Shown here: in pieces, positions 1 to 9,949 of the stretch
Layout: every line of letters starts with the position of its first letter
Position numbering within the stretch: the stretch's first letter is position 1
NCBI GenBank assembly: GCA_963829355.1
Contig: CAWHHZ010000028.1
Coordinates: forward strand, 1-64,000
Source of the DNA: CAWHHZ01 sp963829355
GTDB lineage: Bacteria; Acidobacteriota; Thermoanaerobaculia; Gp7-AA8; JAHWKK01
Direction of reading: 5' to 3'
Length of the DNA stretch: 64,000 bases
Position numbers and translations under genes: made by a program
The notes under the pieces: generated by a model
What the model saw: the letters and a program-made list of their open reading frames with translations, nothing else
Told to the model about the DNA's origin: nothing
Databases searched by the model: none

Positions 1-130
1 CAAACCCTCGCATACGAAATCTTCAAAGGGACGGGCGCTCGGACGCTCTCGAAGATGCGCCCTCTCTCGCGGTGAGGACCCCAGGTCCTCACGACGCCGG
101 TGATTGCCGGAGGCAATACACCAGCGTTCC
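1..130. repeat. Dispersed palindromic repeat R1, copy a (left end cut by window)
   Basis: This stretch is nearly identical to 34813-34943: both share the blocks CAAACCCTCGCATACGAAAT, GGGACGGGCGC, CCTCTCTCGCGG and AGGTCCTCACGACGCCGGT. In the second copy the sequence just upstream (CGTCGTGAGG) pairs with CCTCACGACG inside the element, so the unit can fold as a long hairpin. The right end reaches the stop codon of the M48 peptidase gene. Confidence 0.8.
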
Positions 131-1371
131 TAGTTTTTCTTCAATACAAACTCGATGCGTTCCGCCAGCGGTGGGTGCGAGTAACGCCAGAACTTCATGA
201 AGGGATGGGGCGTCGGATCGACCTTGGAGCCTTCCGCGAGCTTGATGAACGCCCGGGCGCCCGGCTCACGAAGATCCGTGTATTCGAGCGCGAAGACATC
301 TGCCGCATGCTCGACCGATCGCGAGTAACCCGCAAACACTGGGCTCAGCAGAAACGTCAAAACCGCGAGAACCAGCAGATACCATGGAATCGCTGCCGGA
401 TCGGACAGATCCTCGATTCCCCACTGACTCCCTCGCCTCTCCACGCCCCATTCCGCGATTCTCGATCCGCCCCAGAACACGCCGAACATCATGGTGATCC
501 CGAAAACGATCCCCTTCCAGACGTCGTGCCGCACGTAGTGCCCCATCTCGTGAGCCATGACGAACACGACCTCGTCGTCATTCATCTTCTCGAGCAGGGT
601 GTCCCAGATCACGATTCTCTTCGAGTAGCCGATCCCGGTGACGTATGCATTCATGGTCTTCGTCTGCTTCGACTTGTCCACCTGATAGACGTCACTCCCC
701 TCGATACCGACAGAAGATGCCAGGGCGAGGAGGCGCTCCTCGAGCCCTCGGTTCTCCAGCCGCCGGAAATCGTTGAACAGCGGCTCGATCACGAGCGGAG
801 CCAGCAGAACTGACGCGAGTGTCAGCGGAATCGTCGCGCCCCAGAGCCAGATCCACCATTTTCGTGGCCGCTTCCGGATCAGCTCCATCGCTCCGGCGGC
901 GATCGGTGAGCCGATGACGATCCCGATCGCAAGGGATTTGAATGACTCGAGGAACCACGCCCCCGCCGACTGGTTCGACAGGTCGAACTGGTGAGGCACG
1001 ATGAAGCCGGAGTAGAGATCGAGCGGCAGGAGAAGGAGCGCCATGGTCACCAGAAACATCGCGAACCACAGACAATCGCGCACGAAGCGGCGCTTGCTCA
1101 GATCCTCCGCGATCCGACGGAGACGAGAGGACCACCCCATCTTCAGAACGAGCCACAGAGAACCCCAGAGCCAGACCGTCCCGGCGAAGTACAGGATGTT
1201 CCGGATACGCGTGTGTCGCGTCATCTCCGGTGTCACCTCCACCCTCAGGTCCGGCCTCTCCACAGCCGGCTCAGATGTCTTCCTGGACTCGGTTCTGGCG
1301 CCGCTCACAGCCAGCGCGGCAACCGTGAGACCGGCGGCGACGGTCACGCCGATGATCAGAGCTCTTCTCAT
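130..1371 (-). CDS. M48 family integral membrane zinc metallopeptidase (Ste24/HtpX-like)
   Basis: The 413-residue product has an N-terminal hydrophobic segment, several more membrane segments and the zinc motif HEMGH near residue 271. A downstream EHAAD near residue 353 supplies the third ligand. This order is that of Ste24/CAAX-type M48 peptidases, which cleave membrane or misfolded proteins at the cytoplasmic membrane. I chose the ATG at 1371 because the longer reading frame would run into the ferritin-like gene that starts divergently at 1446. The 75-bp gap must hold both promoters. The C-terminus ends in KKN against repeat R1. The substrate is unknown. Confidence 0.85.
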   Translation of the reverse strand: MRRALIIGVTVAAGLTVAALAVSGARTESRKTSEPAVERPDLRVEVTPEMTRHTRIRNILYFAGTVWLWGSLWLVLKMGWSSRLRRIAEDLSKRRFVRDCLWFAMFLVTMALLLLPLDLYSGFIVPHQFDLSNQSAGAWFLESFKSLAIGIVIGSPIAAGAMELIRKRPRKWWIWLWGATIPLTLASVLLAPLVIEPLFNDFRRLENRGLEERLLALASSVGIEGSDVYQVDKSKQTKTMNAYVTGIGYSKRIVIWDTLLEKMNDDEVVFVMAHEMGHYVRHDVWKGIVFGITMMFGVFWGGSRIAEWGVERRGSQWGIEDLSDPAAIPWYLLVLAVLTFLLSPVFAGYSRSVEHAADVFALEYTDLREPGARAFIKLAEGSKVDPTPHPFMKFWRYSHPPLAERIEFVLKKN

Positions 1372-1445
1372 GTAAGATGTTCTCCCACTTCGGGGCCGGG
1401 CGGCCCCTTTTGCAGGCATAACGCACCCAAGGGAGGAACGTTTCC

Positions 1446-1922
1446 ATGCCCGATCAGAACTATGACAGATCAAGAGTCGTCGAGCTCCTCAATCAGATTC
1501 TCGAAGAGGAACTGGCCGGCGTCGTACGCTATACCCACTATTCCTTCATGGTCTTCGGCTACAGCCGCATCCCGATCGTGAGCTGGTTCCGCGAACAGGC
1601 AGACGAGTCGATGATGCACGCGCAGCAGGCGGGAGAGCTCCTCACCTCCATCGGAGAGCATCCGTCCCTCGGCATCGGACAGATGCTCGAGACGCATCGG
1701 CACGACATCGGTGACATCCTGCGCGAGGCGCTCGAAAACGAGCGAAAAGGCCTCGAGCTCTATCGCCAGCTCCTCGAGGTCGTCGAAGGGAAGAACATCG
1801 CCCTCGAAGAATATGCACGGAAGATGGTCGCTGAGGAACAGATGCATCTCTGGGAAGTCGACAAGATGCTCCGCAAGCCTGGCGACATCGAATCGTTCGT
1901 CCAGCAGCAGAAGACTGACTGA
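1446..1922 (+). CDS. Ferritin-like di-iron protein (bacterioferritin family)
   Basis: The 158-residue protein is a predicted four-helix bundle. It has carboxylate/histidine pairs on successive helices: EEEL near residue 20, an E...H pair at 54 and 58, a Glu-rich stretch near residues 97-103 and EQMH near residue 139. This is the ligand pattern of bacterioferritin-like di-iron proteins, which bind and store iron or destroy peroxide. The first pair is spaced ExxxH rather than the ExxH of classic Bfr, so it may be a Bfr-like variant. A clear ribosome site (GGGAGG) precedes the ATG. It is divergent from the M48 gene. Confidence 0.75.
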   Translation: MPDQNYDRSRVVELLNQILEEELAGVVRYTHYSFMVFGYSRIPIVSWFREQADESMMHAQQAGELLTSIGEHPSLGIGQMLETHRHDIGDILREALENERKGLELYRQLLEVVEGKNIALEEYARKMVAEEQMHLWEVDKMLRKPGDIESFVQQQKTD

Positions 1923-1993
1923 TTCGATATGATCGGCTCTTGCGCACAGACGCGCATGCCGATCGTCTCGGGATTCATCGTGGAGATTAAATC

Positions 1994-2980
1994 ATGAGAA
2001 TGAATGTTCTCTGCTGTACGCTCATTTTCCTTCTATTCGGAGTTTCAGCTCAGGCTCAGGATGTGAGCACGAGATCGCTTCGTGTCACCTACACAGGCAC
2101 CGTCAACAACCTCCCCCAGGGTGCGACGGACGTCGAAGTGTGGGTTCCCGTCCCCTCATCGAGCCGTCATCAGACGATCTCGAACGTCGATGTGGAATCG
2201 CCACTCGAGTGGACCTACATCACCGACAGCAAGCGCGGCAACAGCTACCTTTACACATCGATCGACAAAGTCACCTCGCCAGAGATCGAGATCAGTGTCT
2301 CATTCGACGTTGACCGGCGCATCGCCTTGTTCGACCGCATGCAATCCCAGCAGGTGAGCCAGGAAGAGAGACGGCGCAGCCTGTTACCGAACCGGCTCGT
2401 CACCGTTTCTCCCCGCATCATGACGATGGCAAACGACATCACGGCGAATACAGAAGGCACCCTCGATGAGGCCAGGGCGCTCTACGACTTCGTTCTCGGC
2501 TCGATGACTTACGACAAGTCGAAGCCAGGCTGGGGTCGGGGTGATACCGAACGCGCCTGCGACATCCGCTCGGGCAACTGCACGGACTTCCATTCACTCT
2601 TCATCTCCCTCGCACGAGCCCGGGAGATCCCTGCGCGCTTTGTCATGGGCATCCCTCTGGCTGCCGATTCAACGGGAGAAGTCACCGGCTACCACTGCTG
2701 GGCAGAGTTCTACCTCGAGAAAAAGGGCTGGGTACCCGTCGACATCTCCGAGGCGTGGAAATCGAAGGATCCCGCATCGCAGAACTTCCTGTTCGGAAAT
2801 CTCGATTTCAATCGCGTAGAGTTCTCGATCGGACGCGATCTGGTGCTGAAGGGGCAGTCGGGTCCGCCGCTCAATTACTTCATTGCTCCTTACGTGGAGA
2901 TCGACGATCAGCCATGGGCGGATACGTCCATGAGCGTCGAGTATCGCAATCGACCGAGGCCAAAGTCCGCTCGTCGCTGA
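1994..2980 (+). CDS. Secreted transglutaminase-like cysteine protease-fold protein
   Basis: The 328-residue protein starts with a signal peptide ending near AQAQ. It carries the transglutaminase-core triad: Cys196 in GNCTDFHS, His234 in GYHCWAEF and Asp250 in WVPVDIS. Bacterial relatives are periplasmic or secreted proteins thought to act as proteases, amidases or crosslinking enzymes; the substrate here is unknown. The N-terminal 150 residues look like a beta-rich domain that often precedes the core. The gene follows the ferritin-like gene by 71 bp on the same strand. Confidence 0.8.
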   Translation: MRMNVLCCTLIFLLFGVSAQAQDVSTRSLRVTYTGTVNNLPQGATDVEVWVPVPSSSRHQTISNVDVESPLEWTYITDSKRGNSYLYTSIDKVTSPEIEISVSFDVDRRIALFDRMQSQQVSQEERRRSLLPNRLVTVSPRIMTMANDITANTEGTLDEARALYDFVLGSMTYDKSKPGWGRGDTERACDIRSGNCTDFHSLFISLARAREIPARFVMGIPLAADSTGEVTGYHCWAEFYLEKKGWVPVDISEAWKSKDPASQNFLFGNLDFNRVEFSIGRDLVLKGQSGPPLNYFIAPYVEIDDQPWADTSMSVEYRNRPRPKSARR

Positions 2981-3004
2981 GGGTCTGAAACTGCGGGCGA
3001 TCGG

Positions 3005-3646
3005 ATGAACAGGAGACTCGTTCAGAGGTTTATGCTCCCCGAGCCTTTGGCGGGCAGGCTCGAGTCGGAGCCGGTCCTGGTCTACAACATCAGTCTTCAC
3101 GGTGCGCTCGTAAGAAGTGCGTCACGGCATCGAGTCGGTCATCACCTCACATTCTTTGCGCAAGCTGGCGAAGAGGAGATCCGACTTGACAGCCGGGTAG
3201 CCAGGTGCGAGATGGTCCGCGCGGACTCCGGTGAGACCGCTTACCGCCTCGCTCTGGCGTATCCGCACGCCGAGCTCCTCGAGCGGGCCAGACTGCGACA
3301 GTTCCTCGTCGACCTGTTCGTACGGGTCGTCGACGAGTGGAAGAGAAATGCCTCGACGGACGAGATGTCACTGAAGGCTTTTCCGCTTTTCAGCGAACAC
3401 ACTTCGATCTCGTCGAGCCTGCAGGACTACGAGAGCGTGGCCTTCGTCTGGCATCGCCTCGTGGACGGCACCTGGCTGAGCTCGCCTGTCACCAGCCCGA
3501 GTCAGCCTCTCGATGGCTTCTGCGTCACCGATGACATCGAGACCGACGAGCTCGAAATGCTGCGACAGACTTATCAGCGATCAGAAGAGACTGGACGCCG
3601 GCTGGTCCGGCGGCTCGCCACCATGGCGACCGCAGAGAAGATATGA
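3005..3646 (+). CDS. PilZ-domain protein, putative c-di-GMP receptor
   Basis: Residues 1-90 resemble a PilZ domain. There is an arginine-containing N-terminus (RRLVQRF) and the signature VYNISLHGALV (DxSxxG-like, with Asn for Asp), followed by beta-strand-rich sequence. PilZ domains bind cyclic di-GMP and pass the signal to motility, secretion or envelope targets. The C-terminal 120 residues (from about LVDLFVRV) show no domain I recognise. The arginine spacing is not a perfect RxxxR, so c-di-GMP binding is likely but not certain. Confidence 0.6.
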   Translation: MNRRLVQRFMLPEPLAGRLESEPVLVYNISLHGALVRSASRHRVGHHLTFFAQAGEEEIRLDSRVARCEMVRADSGETAYRLALAYPHAELLERARLRQFLVDLFVRVVDEWKRNASTDEMSLKAFPLFSEHTSISSSLQDYESVAFVWHRLVDGTWLSSPVTSPSQPLDGFCVTDDIETDELEMLRQTYQRSEETGRRLVRRLATMATAEKI

Positions 3647-3759
3647 CAACATCCGGGGCCAGCTCCTCCTGCGACTCGCACTCCTGAGGCAGACCTCTTG
3701 CACGAAGCGCAGAATAGAGTCCGCGCGTCAGACGCACCACGTAGAGAGGAGAGAGTCGT

Positions 3760-6700
3760 ATGAGCCGGTTCACCAGCGTCCGCATTCTCATCGCCGCACT
3801 TGCAGTCGTTCTGTTCTGCCCTCCCACCGCCGAGGCGCAATACTTCGGACGCAATAAGGTGCAGTGGGAAGACTTCGACTTCAAGGTGCTGGAAACTGAG
3901 CACTTCGACATCTACTACTATCCAGCCGAAGAGGAGGCCGTCCGTGATGTCGCCCGAATGGCCGAGAGATGGTACGACCGGCTCTCGAGCGTTTTCGGTC
4001 ATCAGTTCGAAAAGAAGCCGATCGTGCTCTATGCAGATCATCCCGATTTTCAGCAGACGACTACGACGGGCGGATTGATCGGCGAGGGAACGGGAGGGTT
4101 CACGGACTCCTTCAAGAACCGGATCGTCATGCCTCTTACCGGCTCATACGCTGACACGGACCACGTCCTCGGCCACGAGATGGTCCATGTCTTCCAGTAC
4201 GACATCGCGCGAACCTATACCGCGACGCGACAGGGACAATTCCAGTTGCAACGGCTCCCGCTCTGGATGATCGAGGGACTCGCCGAGTACCTCTCGCAGG
4301 GCCGGTTCGACACGCAGACCGCGATGTGGATGAGGGATGCAGCGTACTTCGAGAACCTGCCCGACTTCCCGACTCTGAGCCGCGATCCCCGCTTCACTCC
4401 CTACCAGTTCGGACAGGGGATCTGGGCCTACATCGGCGGCAGATGGGGCGACAAGGCTGCGATTCAGATCTTCGTCGGTTCCGGCATCGTCGGAATCGAC
4501 GAGGCCTTCCGGCGGGTCCTCGAAATGAAGCCCGAGGAGGTCTTCGAGGACTGGCACGCGGCAACCCGGGAGTTCTACCAGCCGGTGCTCGACCAGCGGC
4601 GTGATCCGGGAAGCATTGGCGAAGCACTCCTGACAAAGGCCTCGACCCGGGCGGATCTCAACATCGCATCCGTCACTCAGTCCCGACGGCAACCTCGTGG
4701 CATTCCTCTCCACACGCGATCTCTTCTCGATCGACCTCTATCTGGCCGACGCACGAAGCGGAGAGATCGTCCGCAGGCTCGTGAGCGCGAGTGCTGATCC
4801 GCATTTCGATGCGTTGCGCTTCCTGGACTCCGCGGGAAGCTGGTCACCGGATGGAAAGAAATTCGCGTTCGTAGTCTTCGAAGAGGGTGACAACACGATC
4901 GCGATCCTCGACGTCGATTCGGGCAACATCGAAAAGCGCATCCACATCACCACGGTCGGAGCAGTTTCGAGCCCCTCCTGGGGACCCGATGGCCGCTCGA
5001 TCGTGTTCTCGGGATCGCGCGGCGGAATCACCGATCTGTATCTCCTCGACGTGCAGACGAGCGAGGTGACTCAGTTGACTTCCGATCGATACGCGGATTT
5101 TCAGCCGCGCTGGTCGCCCGACGGCTCCAGAATCGCGTTCGTCACCGATCGTGGGCCGGGAACCGACTTTCAGGAGCTCACCTACGATCAGATGAGCCTC
5201 GCGATTTATGACGTCGAGCGGGGCGGGATCCAGGTCCTGACGATCTTCGACGGATCCAAGCACATCGATCCGAACTTCTCCCCGGACGGTCAGACGATCT
5301 ACTTCGTCTCCAATCCGGAGGGCGTCAACGACGTCTACTCCTACTCGCTGACTGACGGTACCGTGCGGCGGATCACGGACGTCCGGACCGGCGTCAGCGG
5401 AATCACCGAGATGTCACCTGCGCTGAGTGTCGCGGCCAATACAGGCCGCATGATGTTCTCGGTCTTCGAAGACACGAGGTTCAACATCTACGGATTCTCT
5501 CCCGATCTGGTGCCGTCAGAGCCGATTGCCCCAGTGGGGTCCGGTGCACCGACGATTGCCGAGATCCTGCCTCCGAACAGCCTCAATCAGGATTCATTCG
5601 TCGAGGCCTACCTGCGGAGACCGACGGCCGGTCTGCCCCCGGCGCTCGCCGATCTCGACGTGCAGGAATACGATCCCGACCTGAGCCTCGATTTCATCGG
5701 ACCCCCGTCGATCGGAGTCGGGACCGACAGATTCGGTGGCGTCGGCTTCGCCGGCGCCATCAGCGCGTACTTCAGCGATCTTCTCGGCCGCCATCAGCTC
5801 GGCGTCGCCATTCAGACGGGAGGGTCGAGCGACACCAGCTTCCAGGATCAGATCGGGCTCCAATTGATCTACCTGAACCAGACCAACAGAATCAACTGGG
5901 GCGGAGGTGCCACTCACCTCCCGTACGTGACCGAGCGGACGGTGCGTGTCCGCCAGGACGAGGTGGAGATCGACGGGCAGCCCGTTTCCGTCACGGCGAT
6001 CGACCAGTTGCGCGAAGTCGTCACGGTCGACGAAGCAGAACTGATCTCGCAGTATCCGATCTCCCTTAACCGCCGATGGGAAGCATCCGCATCGTACGTT
6101 CATCTCGGGTTCGACAGCGAGATCCGGACGTACTATCTCTCAGGAAACCGGATCATCGGCCGCGACACGAGCAGATTCCCAGGATTTCCCGAGCATCGGT
6201 TACTACTCAGGCAGTCTCGCCTACGTGGGCGACACCTCTACATTCGGCTTCATCTCGCCCGTACGCGGACACCGGTATCGCTTCGAGGCGGAAGCCACTG
6301 GCGGAGATCTCCAGTTCCAGACGGCGCTCGCCGACTACCGTCAGTACTTCTTTTTCAGACCAGTGACCGTCGCTTTCCGCGGCATGCACTACGGCCGCTA
6401 CGGGAGCGATGCCGAAGATCCTCGCCTCTCTCCCCTCTTCCTCGGACGCCAGACTCTCGTGCGAGGCTATGACACGGGCTCGTTCAGCGTCGACGAATGC
6501 ACGACGGTGGAGGGATCAAACGCATGTCCCGAGTTCGACCGCCTGGTCGGAAGCAAGATTGGGGTCGTGAACTTCGAGGTGCGTGCCCCGCTCTTCGGAC
6601 CCGAGGAGTTCGGCCTGTTCAATCTGGAGTTCCTCCCAACCGAAATGCTCGCTTTCATCGATGGCGGAGTCGCCTGGACCGACGACGAAGATCCGACCTT

Positions 6701-6866
6701 GGAGTATGCTGAGAATACGATCGAGCGGGTACCGGTATTCAGCGTCGGCGTCGGCCTGCGTACCCTGCTCGGAGGATATCTGCCCCTTCACTTCTACTAC
6801 GCCTATCCGCTGCAGCGGCCGAATGCCAGCGGAGAGTTCGGCTTCACGATTGCTGCCGGCTGGTAG
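3760..6866 (+). CDS. Peptidase-MA-like / TolB-type beta-propeller / Omp85 surface-antigen fusion (two frameshifts)
   Basis: One gene of about 1035 codons is read in three frames. Residues 1-25 form a signal peptide. Next comes a gluzincin-like domain with HEMVH at residues 139-143. A WD40-like/TolB propeller follows with repeated SPDG and SWSPDG boxes. The end is an Omp85-type beta-barrel with GRQTLVRGYDTG, closing in an aromatic-terminated strand. Frameshifts near 4670 and 6195 break the frame, but homology-like sequence continues on both sides of each. The layout suggests an outer-membrane protein with a periplasmic or surface protease/propeller part. Similar fusions are common in Acidobacteriota and their role is not established. 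A 13-bp terminator-like hairpin follows. Confidence 0.75.
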
Positions 6867-6886
6867 GACTCAGTCGACTGAAACGA

Positions 6887-6918
6887 CGACGGCCGCGGGT
6901 GGGAGCCCGCGGCCGTCG
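6887..6918 (+). terminator. Strong GC hairpin, probable terminator
   Basis: A perfect 13-bp stem (6887-6899 with 6906-6918) closes a 6-nt loop 20 bp after the stop codon of the Omp85 fusion gene. There is no clear T-run, only ATTTGG. Confidence 0.7.
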
Positions 6919-6970
6919 ATTTGGTAAACAGTGCGCAGATCGGGCGGTCAGGCGAATCTCAGAAAAGCTC

Positions 6971-7088
6971 GTCATCCTGAGCGAAGCGAAGGATCGGGTA
7001 CGTCCTGACTGTCGCGTAATTCATTCCCTGACAGTCGGGCCGTTCGCGATCCTTCGACCGTCCCTTCGCTCGGGCGGCTCAGGATGAC
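6971..7088. repeat. Dispersed palindromic repeat R2, copy 1
   Basis: The element begins GTCATCCTGAGCGAAGCGAA and ends with the inverted form CTCAGGATGAC. Inside, the block GGATCGGGTACGTCCTGACTG is mirrored by CTGACAGTCGGGCC and GCGATCCTTCGACCGTCC. Other copies are at 53455, 58863 and 61419, with a short piece at 16783. All lie between genes. Confidence 0.85.
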
Positions 7089-7130
7089 AGAGATCGGAAC
7101 GATGAACGTAAGGCGGCCGCCGGCGACGCT

Positions 7131-8252
7131 TCACTCGAGGACGATCACGCCCCGGTCCCTCAACTGACGGAAGATCAGAAGACCGTCGAGCTCCCGGAGG
7201 GGGCTGATCTTGATGATCGAGCCGATGTCCCAATGTCCATCGATCCGGGACAGGATGAATCCCTCGTTCGGCTGAAAGTTCATGTCGCTGATCTCTTCGA
7301 TCGGCTTGATCACACGCGGCACCTTGTCGTGAAGGATTCCGTGCCCACGAAGACGCTCCCGGATCGCGTCCTCAGCGTTGCCCAGCACCGACTTCGCGCG
7401 TGAGTTGTTCGGCTCGACCTCCAGCGCCGCCCGGATGTACCGAAGCGACCTCTCGTAATCGTCAGACCGGAGAGCGGATTGCGCACGGTCGATCAGGCTC
7501 GAAATCTCTTCGTCGGGTGAGGGGATATCGTCCTTGGTAACAGACTCGTCACCGGTGGGCTTGACCAGTTTGACGTGCCCCCCCTTCACCAGCTCGAAGA
7601 TCGTCTTCGCCACGGTGAACTTCACGGCACGACTCTCGAGACCGATCTCTTCGATCGATCGCCTTCCATTGATGAACTCGAGAACTCTCCGCTTCTCCGG
7701 AGGAAGCGAATTCGGATCGACTGCCTTCTCGACGACCGGAATATGGGTCCGGTCCGGGATCACCTCGTTGATCACGCTCCATTCATCTTTCCGTCTCGAC
7801 CCTTCCATGATCAGGCCGGTGACGTCGACGTTCAGGGGGATCATCTGCATCCGCGGAAGCTCATCATCGGTGAACGTGAACTCGCCCTCGTTCCAGAGGA
7901 AGATGTCGTAGATCTCCTCTTCCGCCTTGATGCGCATCAGCTTCCGGAGATCCTCCTCGGAGATCACGCCAATGGTGACGAGGATCTTCCCGAGCAGCAT
8001 GCCCGACTCCCGCTGAACCTGCATCGCCTTGCGGAGCTCTTCCTCGTTGATGTACCCATAACTCATGAGGAACTGTCCGAGGTAGTCGCGAGGATCGGTC
8101 GAGGCCGAAGAGATGAGCCTTCCGTTGCGGAAGTACACCTTTTTCTGCACCCCACTGTGATGGACCTCGAGCGCACCCGTCTTGCGGGCGAGACTCGCCC
8201 ACTGAATCAGGTCGCCTGCATGCATCGTCTGAAGACTTCCGGAGAGTGCCAT
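7131..8252 (-). CDS. DUF4388 domain protein with TPR-like C-terminal half
   Basis: The 373-residue protein opens with a DUF4388 (PATAN-like) domain: ALSGSLQTM, LIQWASL and TGALEVHH, then YFRNGRLISSAST. A helical region (YINEEELRKAMQVQ) typical of these proteins follows. TPR-like helices near residues 260-310 (YERSLRYIRAALEVEPNN) come later, and the end is a second compact domain. Such proteins are thought to be signalling adaptors or gliding/secretion regulators; no enzymatic motif is visible. I chose the ATG at 8252 (MALSG). It is divergent from the mutase gene, and a TATACT box on the minus strand lies at 8275-8270. A second DUF4388 protein sits at 21470-23917. Confidence 0.7.
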   Translation of the reverse strand: MALSGSLQTMHAGDLIQWASLARKTGALEVHHSGVQKKVYFRNGRLISSASTDPRDYLGQFLMSYGYINEEELRKAMQVQRESGMLLGKILVTIGVISEEDLRKLMRIKAEEEIYDIFLWNEGEFTFTDDELPRMQMIPLNVDVTGLIMEGSRRKDEWSVINEVIPDRTHIPVVEKAVDPNSLPPEKRRVLEFINGRRSIEEIGLESRAVKFTVAKTIFELVKGGHVKLVKPTGDESVTKDDIPSPDEEISSLIDRAQSALRSDDYERSLRYIRAALEVEPNNSRAKSVLGNAEDAIRERLRGHGILHDKVPRVIKPIEEISDMNFQPNEGFILSRIDGHWDIGSIIKISPLRELDGLLIFRQLRDRGVIVLE

Positions 8253-8266
8253 AGGGCAAAGGGGCT

Positions 8267-8322
8267 GCAAGTATAACCTGCCGAAACGGTGATGCGCAGC
8301 GCCCTGCCGCTACTATACTTGC
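8267..8322. promoter_or_regulatory. Divergent promoter pair with symmetric TATACT boxes
   Basis: GCAAGTATA (8267-8275) is the exact inverse of TATACTTGC (8314-8322). Each arm contains a near-consensus -10 box, TATACT, one per strand. The plus box ends 7 nt before the mutase ATG. The symmetry could also be a shared operator. Confidence 0.6.
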
Positions 8323-8326
8323 TGCC

Positions 8327-9949
8327 ATGTCACGAGAAAACGACGACAATCGAACCTACCGCACATCATCGGGATTCGAGATCCCGAACGCATACGAGCC
8401 GGAAGATCTGGAGAGACGCGACTTCGACGCTCAATCGGATCTCGGAGCGCCGGGAGAATTCCCTTTCACCAGGGGAGTCAGGGACACGATGTACCGCGGT
8501 CGTCTCTGGACCATGCGCCAGTACGCGGGATTCTCCACGGCCGCTGAGTCGAACCAGCGATACAGGTATCTCCTCGATCGTGGGACGACAGGACTTTCGG
8601 TCGCCTTCGATCTTCCCACCCAGATCGGAATGGACTCCGACGATGCGCGTGCGCGCGGTGAGGTCGGAAAGGTGGGAGTGGCGATCGATTCGATCGAGGA
8701 CATGGAGACGCTGCTCGACGCGATACCCCTCGACCAGGTCTCGCTGTCGATGACCATCAACGCCCCTGCATCCATCCTGCTGGCGATGGTCCTCGTCGTC
8801 GCTGAGCGTCGGGGACTGCCGTGGTCCGCGCTGCGCGGGACCATCCAGAATGACATTCTGAAGGAGTACGCGGCGCGGGGAACCTACATCTTCCCCCCTC
8901 GCCCATCCCTCCGCCTCGTGACCGATACGTTCGAGTTCTGCGCCAGAGAAGTTCCAAAGTGGAACACCATCTCGATCTCCGGCTACCACATCCGGGAAGC
9001 AGGATCGACCGCCGTTCAGGAGATCGCCTTCACTCTGGCCAATGCGATCGAATACGTGAATCAGGCCGTCGAGCGCGGTCTGGACGTCGACAGCTTCGCG
9101 CCGCGCCTCTCGTTCTTCTTCAACGCACATAACAACGTCCTCGAAGAAATCGCGAAGTTCCGGGCTGCCCGGAAACTCTGGGCGCGTCTGATGCGGGACC
9201 GCTTCGATGCAAAGGATCCGCGTTCGATGACGCTGCGCTTCCATGCGCAGACGGCAGGATCCACCCTGACTGCACAGCAGCCGGAGAACAACGTCGTTCG
9301 CGTCGCCTATCAGGCGCTCGCTGCCGTGCTCGGCGGCTGTCAATCGCTCCACACGAACTCGCGGGACGAAGCTCTGGCACTCCCCACAGAGGAGTCGGTG
9401 ACGATCGCTCTTCGAACTCAGCAGATACTCGCTTTCGAAAGCGGCGTGGCAGACTCTGCCGATCCCCTTGCCGGTTCTTACGCGGTGGAGGCTCTGACTC
9501 TCGATCTCGAACGTGAAGCAATGAAGATGATCGAGCGGATCGACGAGATGGGCGGCGCACTGCATGCGATCGAGGAGGGATGGATCCAGAGCGAGATCGG
9601 GGACTCCGCCTATGTTGCGCAGCGCGACCTCGAAGAGCTGCGCAGCATCGTAGTGGGTGTCAATCGTTTCAATGAGAAGGAGCTGCATTCCCTGCCGCTT
9701 CTCGTCATCGACGAAGACGTCGAGCGGGAGCAGATCCAGAGGCTGCGCGAGTTCCGATCGCGTCGCGAAGCAGATCGTCAGCTCGCCACCAGCGCAGCCG
9801 CCGCATTGGACGAGTTGAGGTCGGCGGCGACAGGGGATCGGAATTTGCTATATCCGATCGTCGAGGCCGTAAGAAGTCACTGCACGATCGGTGAGATCGT
9901 CGACACTCTGAAGGAGACCTTTGGTGAGCACAGGGAGCACGGATTCTGA
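8327..9949 (+). CDS. Methylmalonyl-CoA mutase, large (catalytic) subunit
   Basis: The 540-residue protein matches the substrate-binding barrel of B12-dependent acyl-CoA mutases. Landmarks are TMRQYAGFSTA near residue 65, FDLPTQIGMDSD, GTIQNDILKEYAARGTYIFP and SISGYHIREAGS. It interconverts methylmalonyl-CoA and succinyl-CoA in propionate metabolism. The C-terminal cobalamin-binding domain (DxHxxG) is absent, so this is the catalytic subunit of a split enzyme needing a separate B12 subunit, which is not in this window. A different acyl substrate (isobutyryl- or ethylmalonyl-CoA) is not excluded. TATACT lies 7 nt before the ATG and there is no Shine-Dalgarno site. The next gene overlaps its 3' end. 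Confidence 0.85.
   Translation: MSRENDDNRTYRTSSGFEIPNAYEPEDLERRDFDAQSDLGAPGEFPFTRGVRDTMYRGRLWTMRQYAGFSTAAESNQRYRYLLDRGTTGLSVAFDLPTQIGMDSDDARARGEVGKVGVAIDSIEDMETLLDAIPLDQVSLSMTINAPASILLAMVLVVAERRGLPWSALRGTIQNDILKEYAARGTYIFPPRPSLRLVTDTFEFCAREVPKWNTISISGYHIREAGSTAVQEIAFTLANAIEYVNQAVERGLDVDSFAPRLSFFFNAHNNVLEEIAKFRAARKLWARLMRDRFDAKDPRSMTLRFHAQTAGSTLTAQQPENNVVRVAYQALAAVLGGCQSLHTNSRDEALALPTEESVTIALRTQQILAFESGVADSADPLAGSYAVEALTLDLEREAMKMIERIDEMGGALHAIEEGWIQSEIGDSAYVAQRDLEELRSIVVGVNRFNEKELHSLPLLVIDEDVEREQIQRLREFRSRREADRQLATSAAAALDELRSAATGDRNLLYPIVEAVRSHCTIGEIVDTLKETFGEHREHGF

Noticed and set aside
8366..9688. 440-codon minus-strand frame opposite methylmalonyl-CoA mutase
   Set aside because: Shadow of a highly conserved gene.
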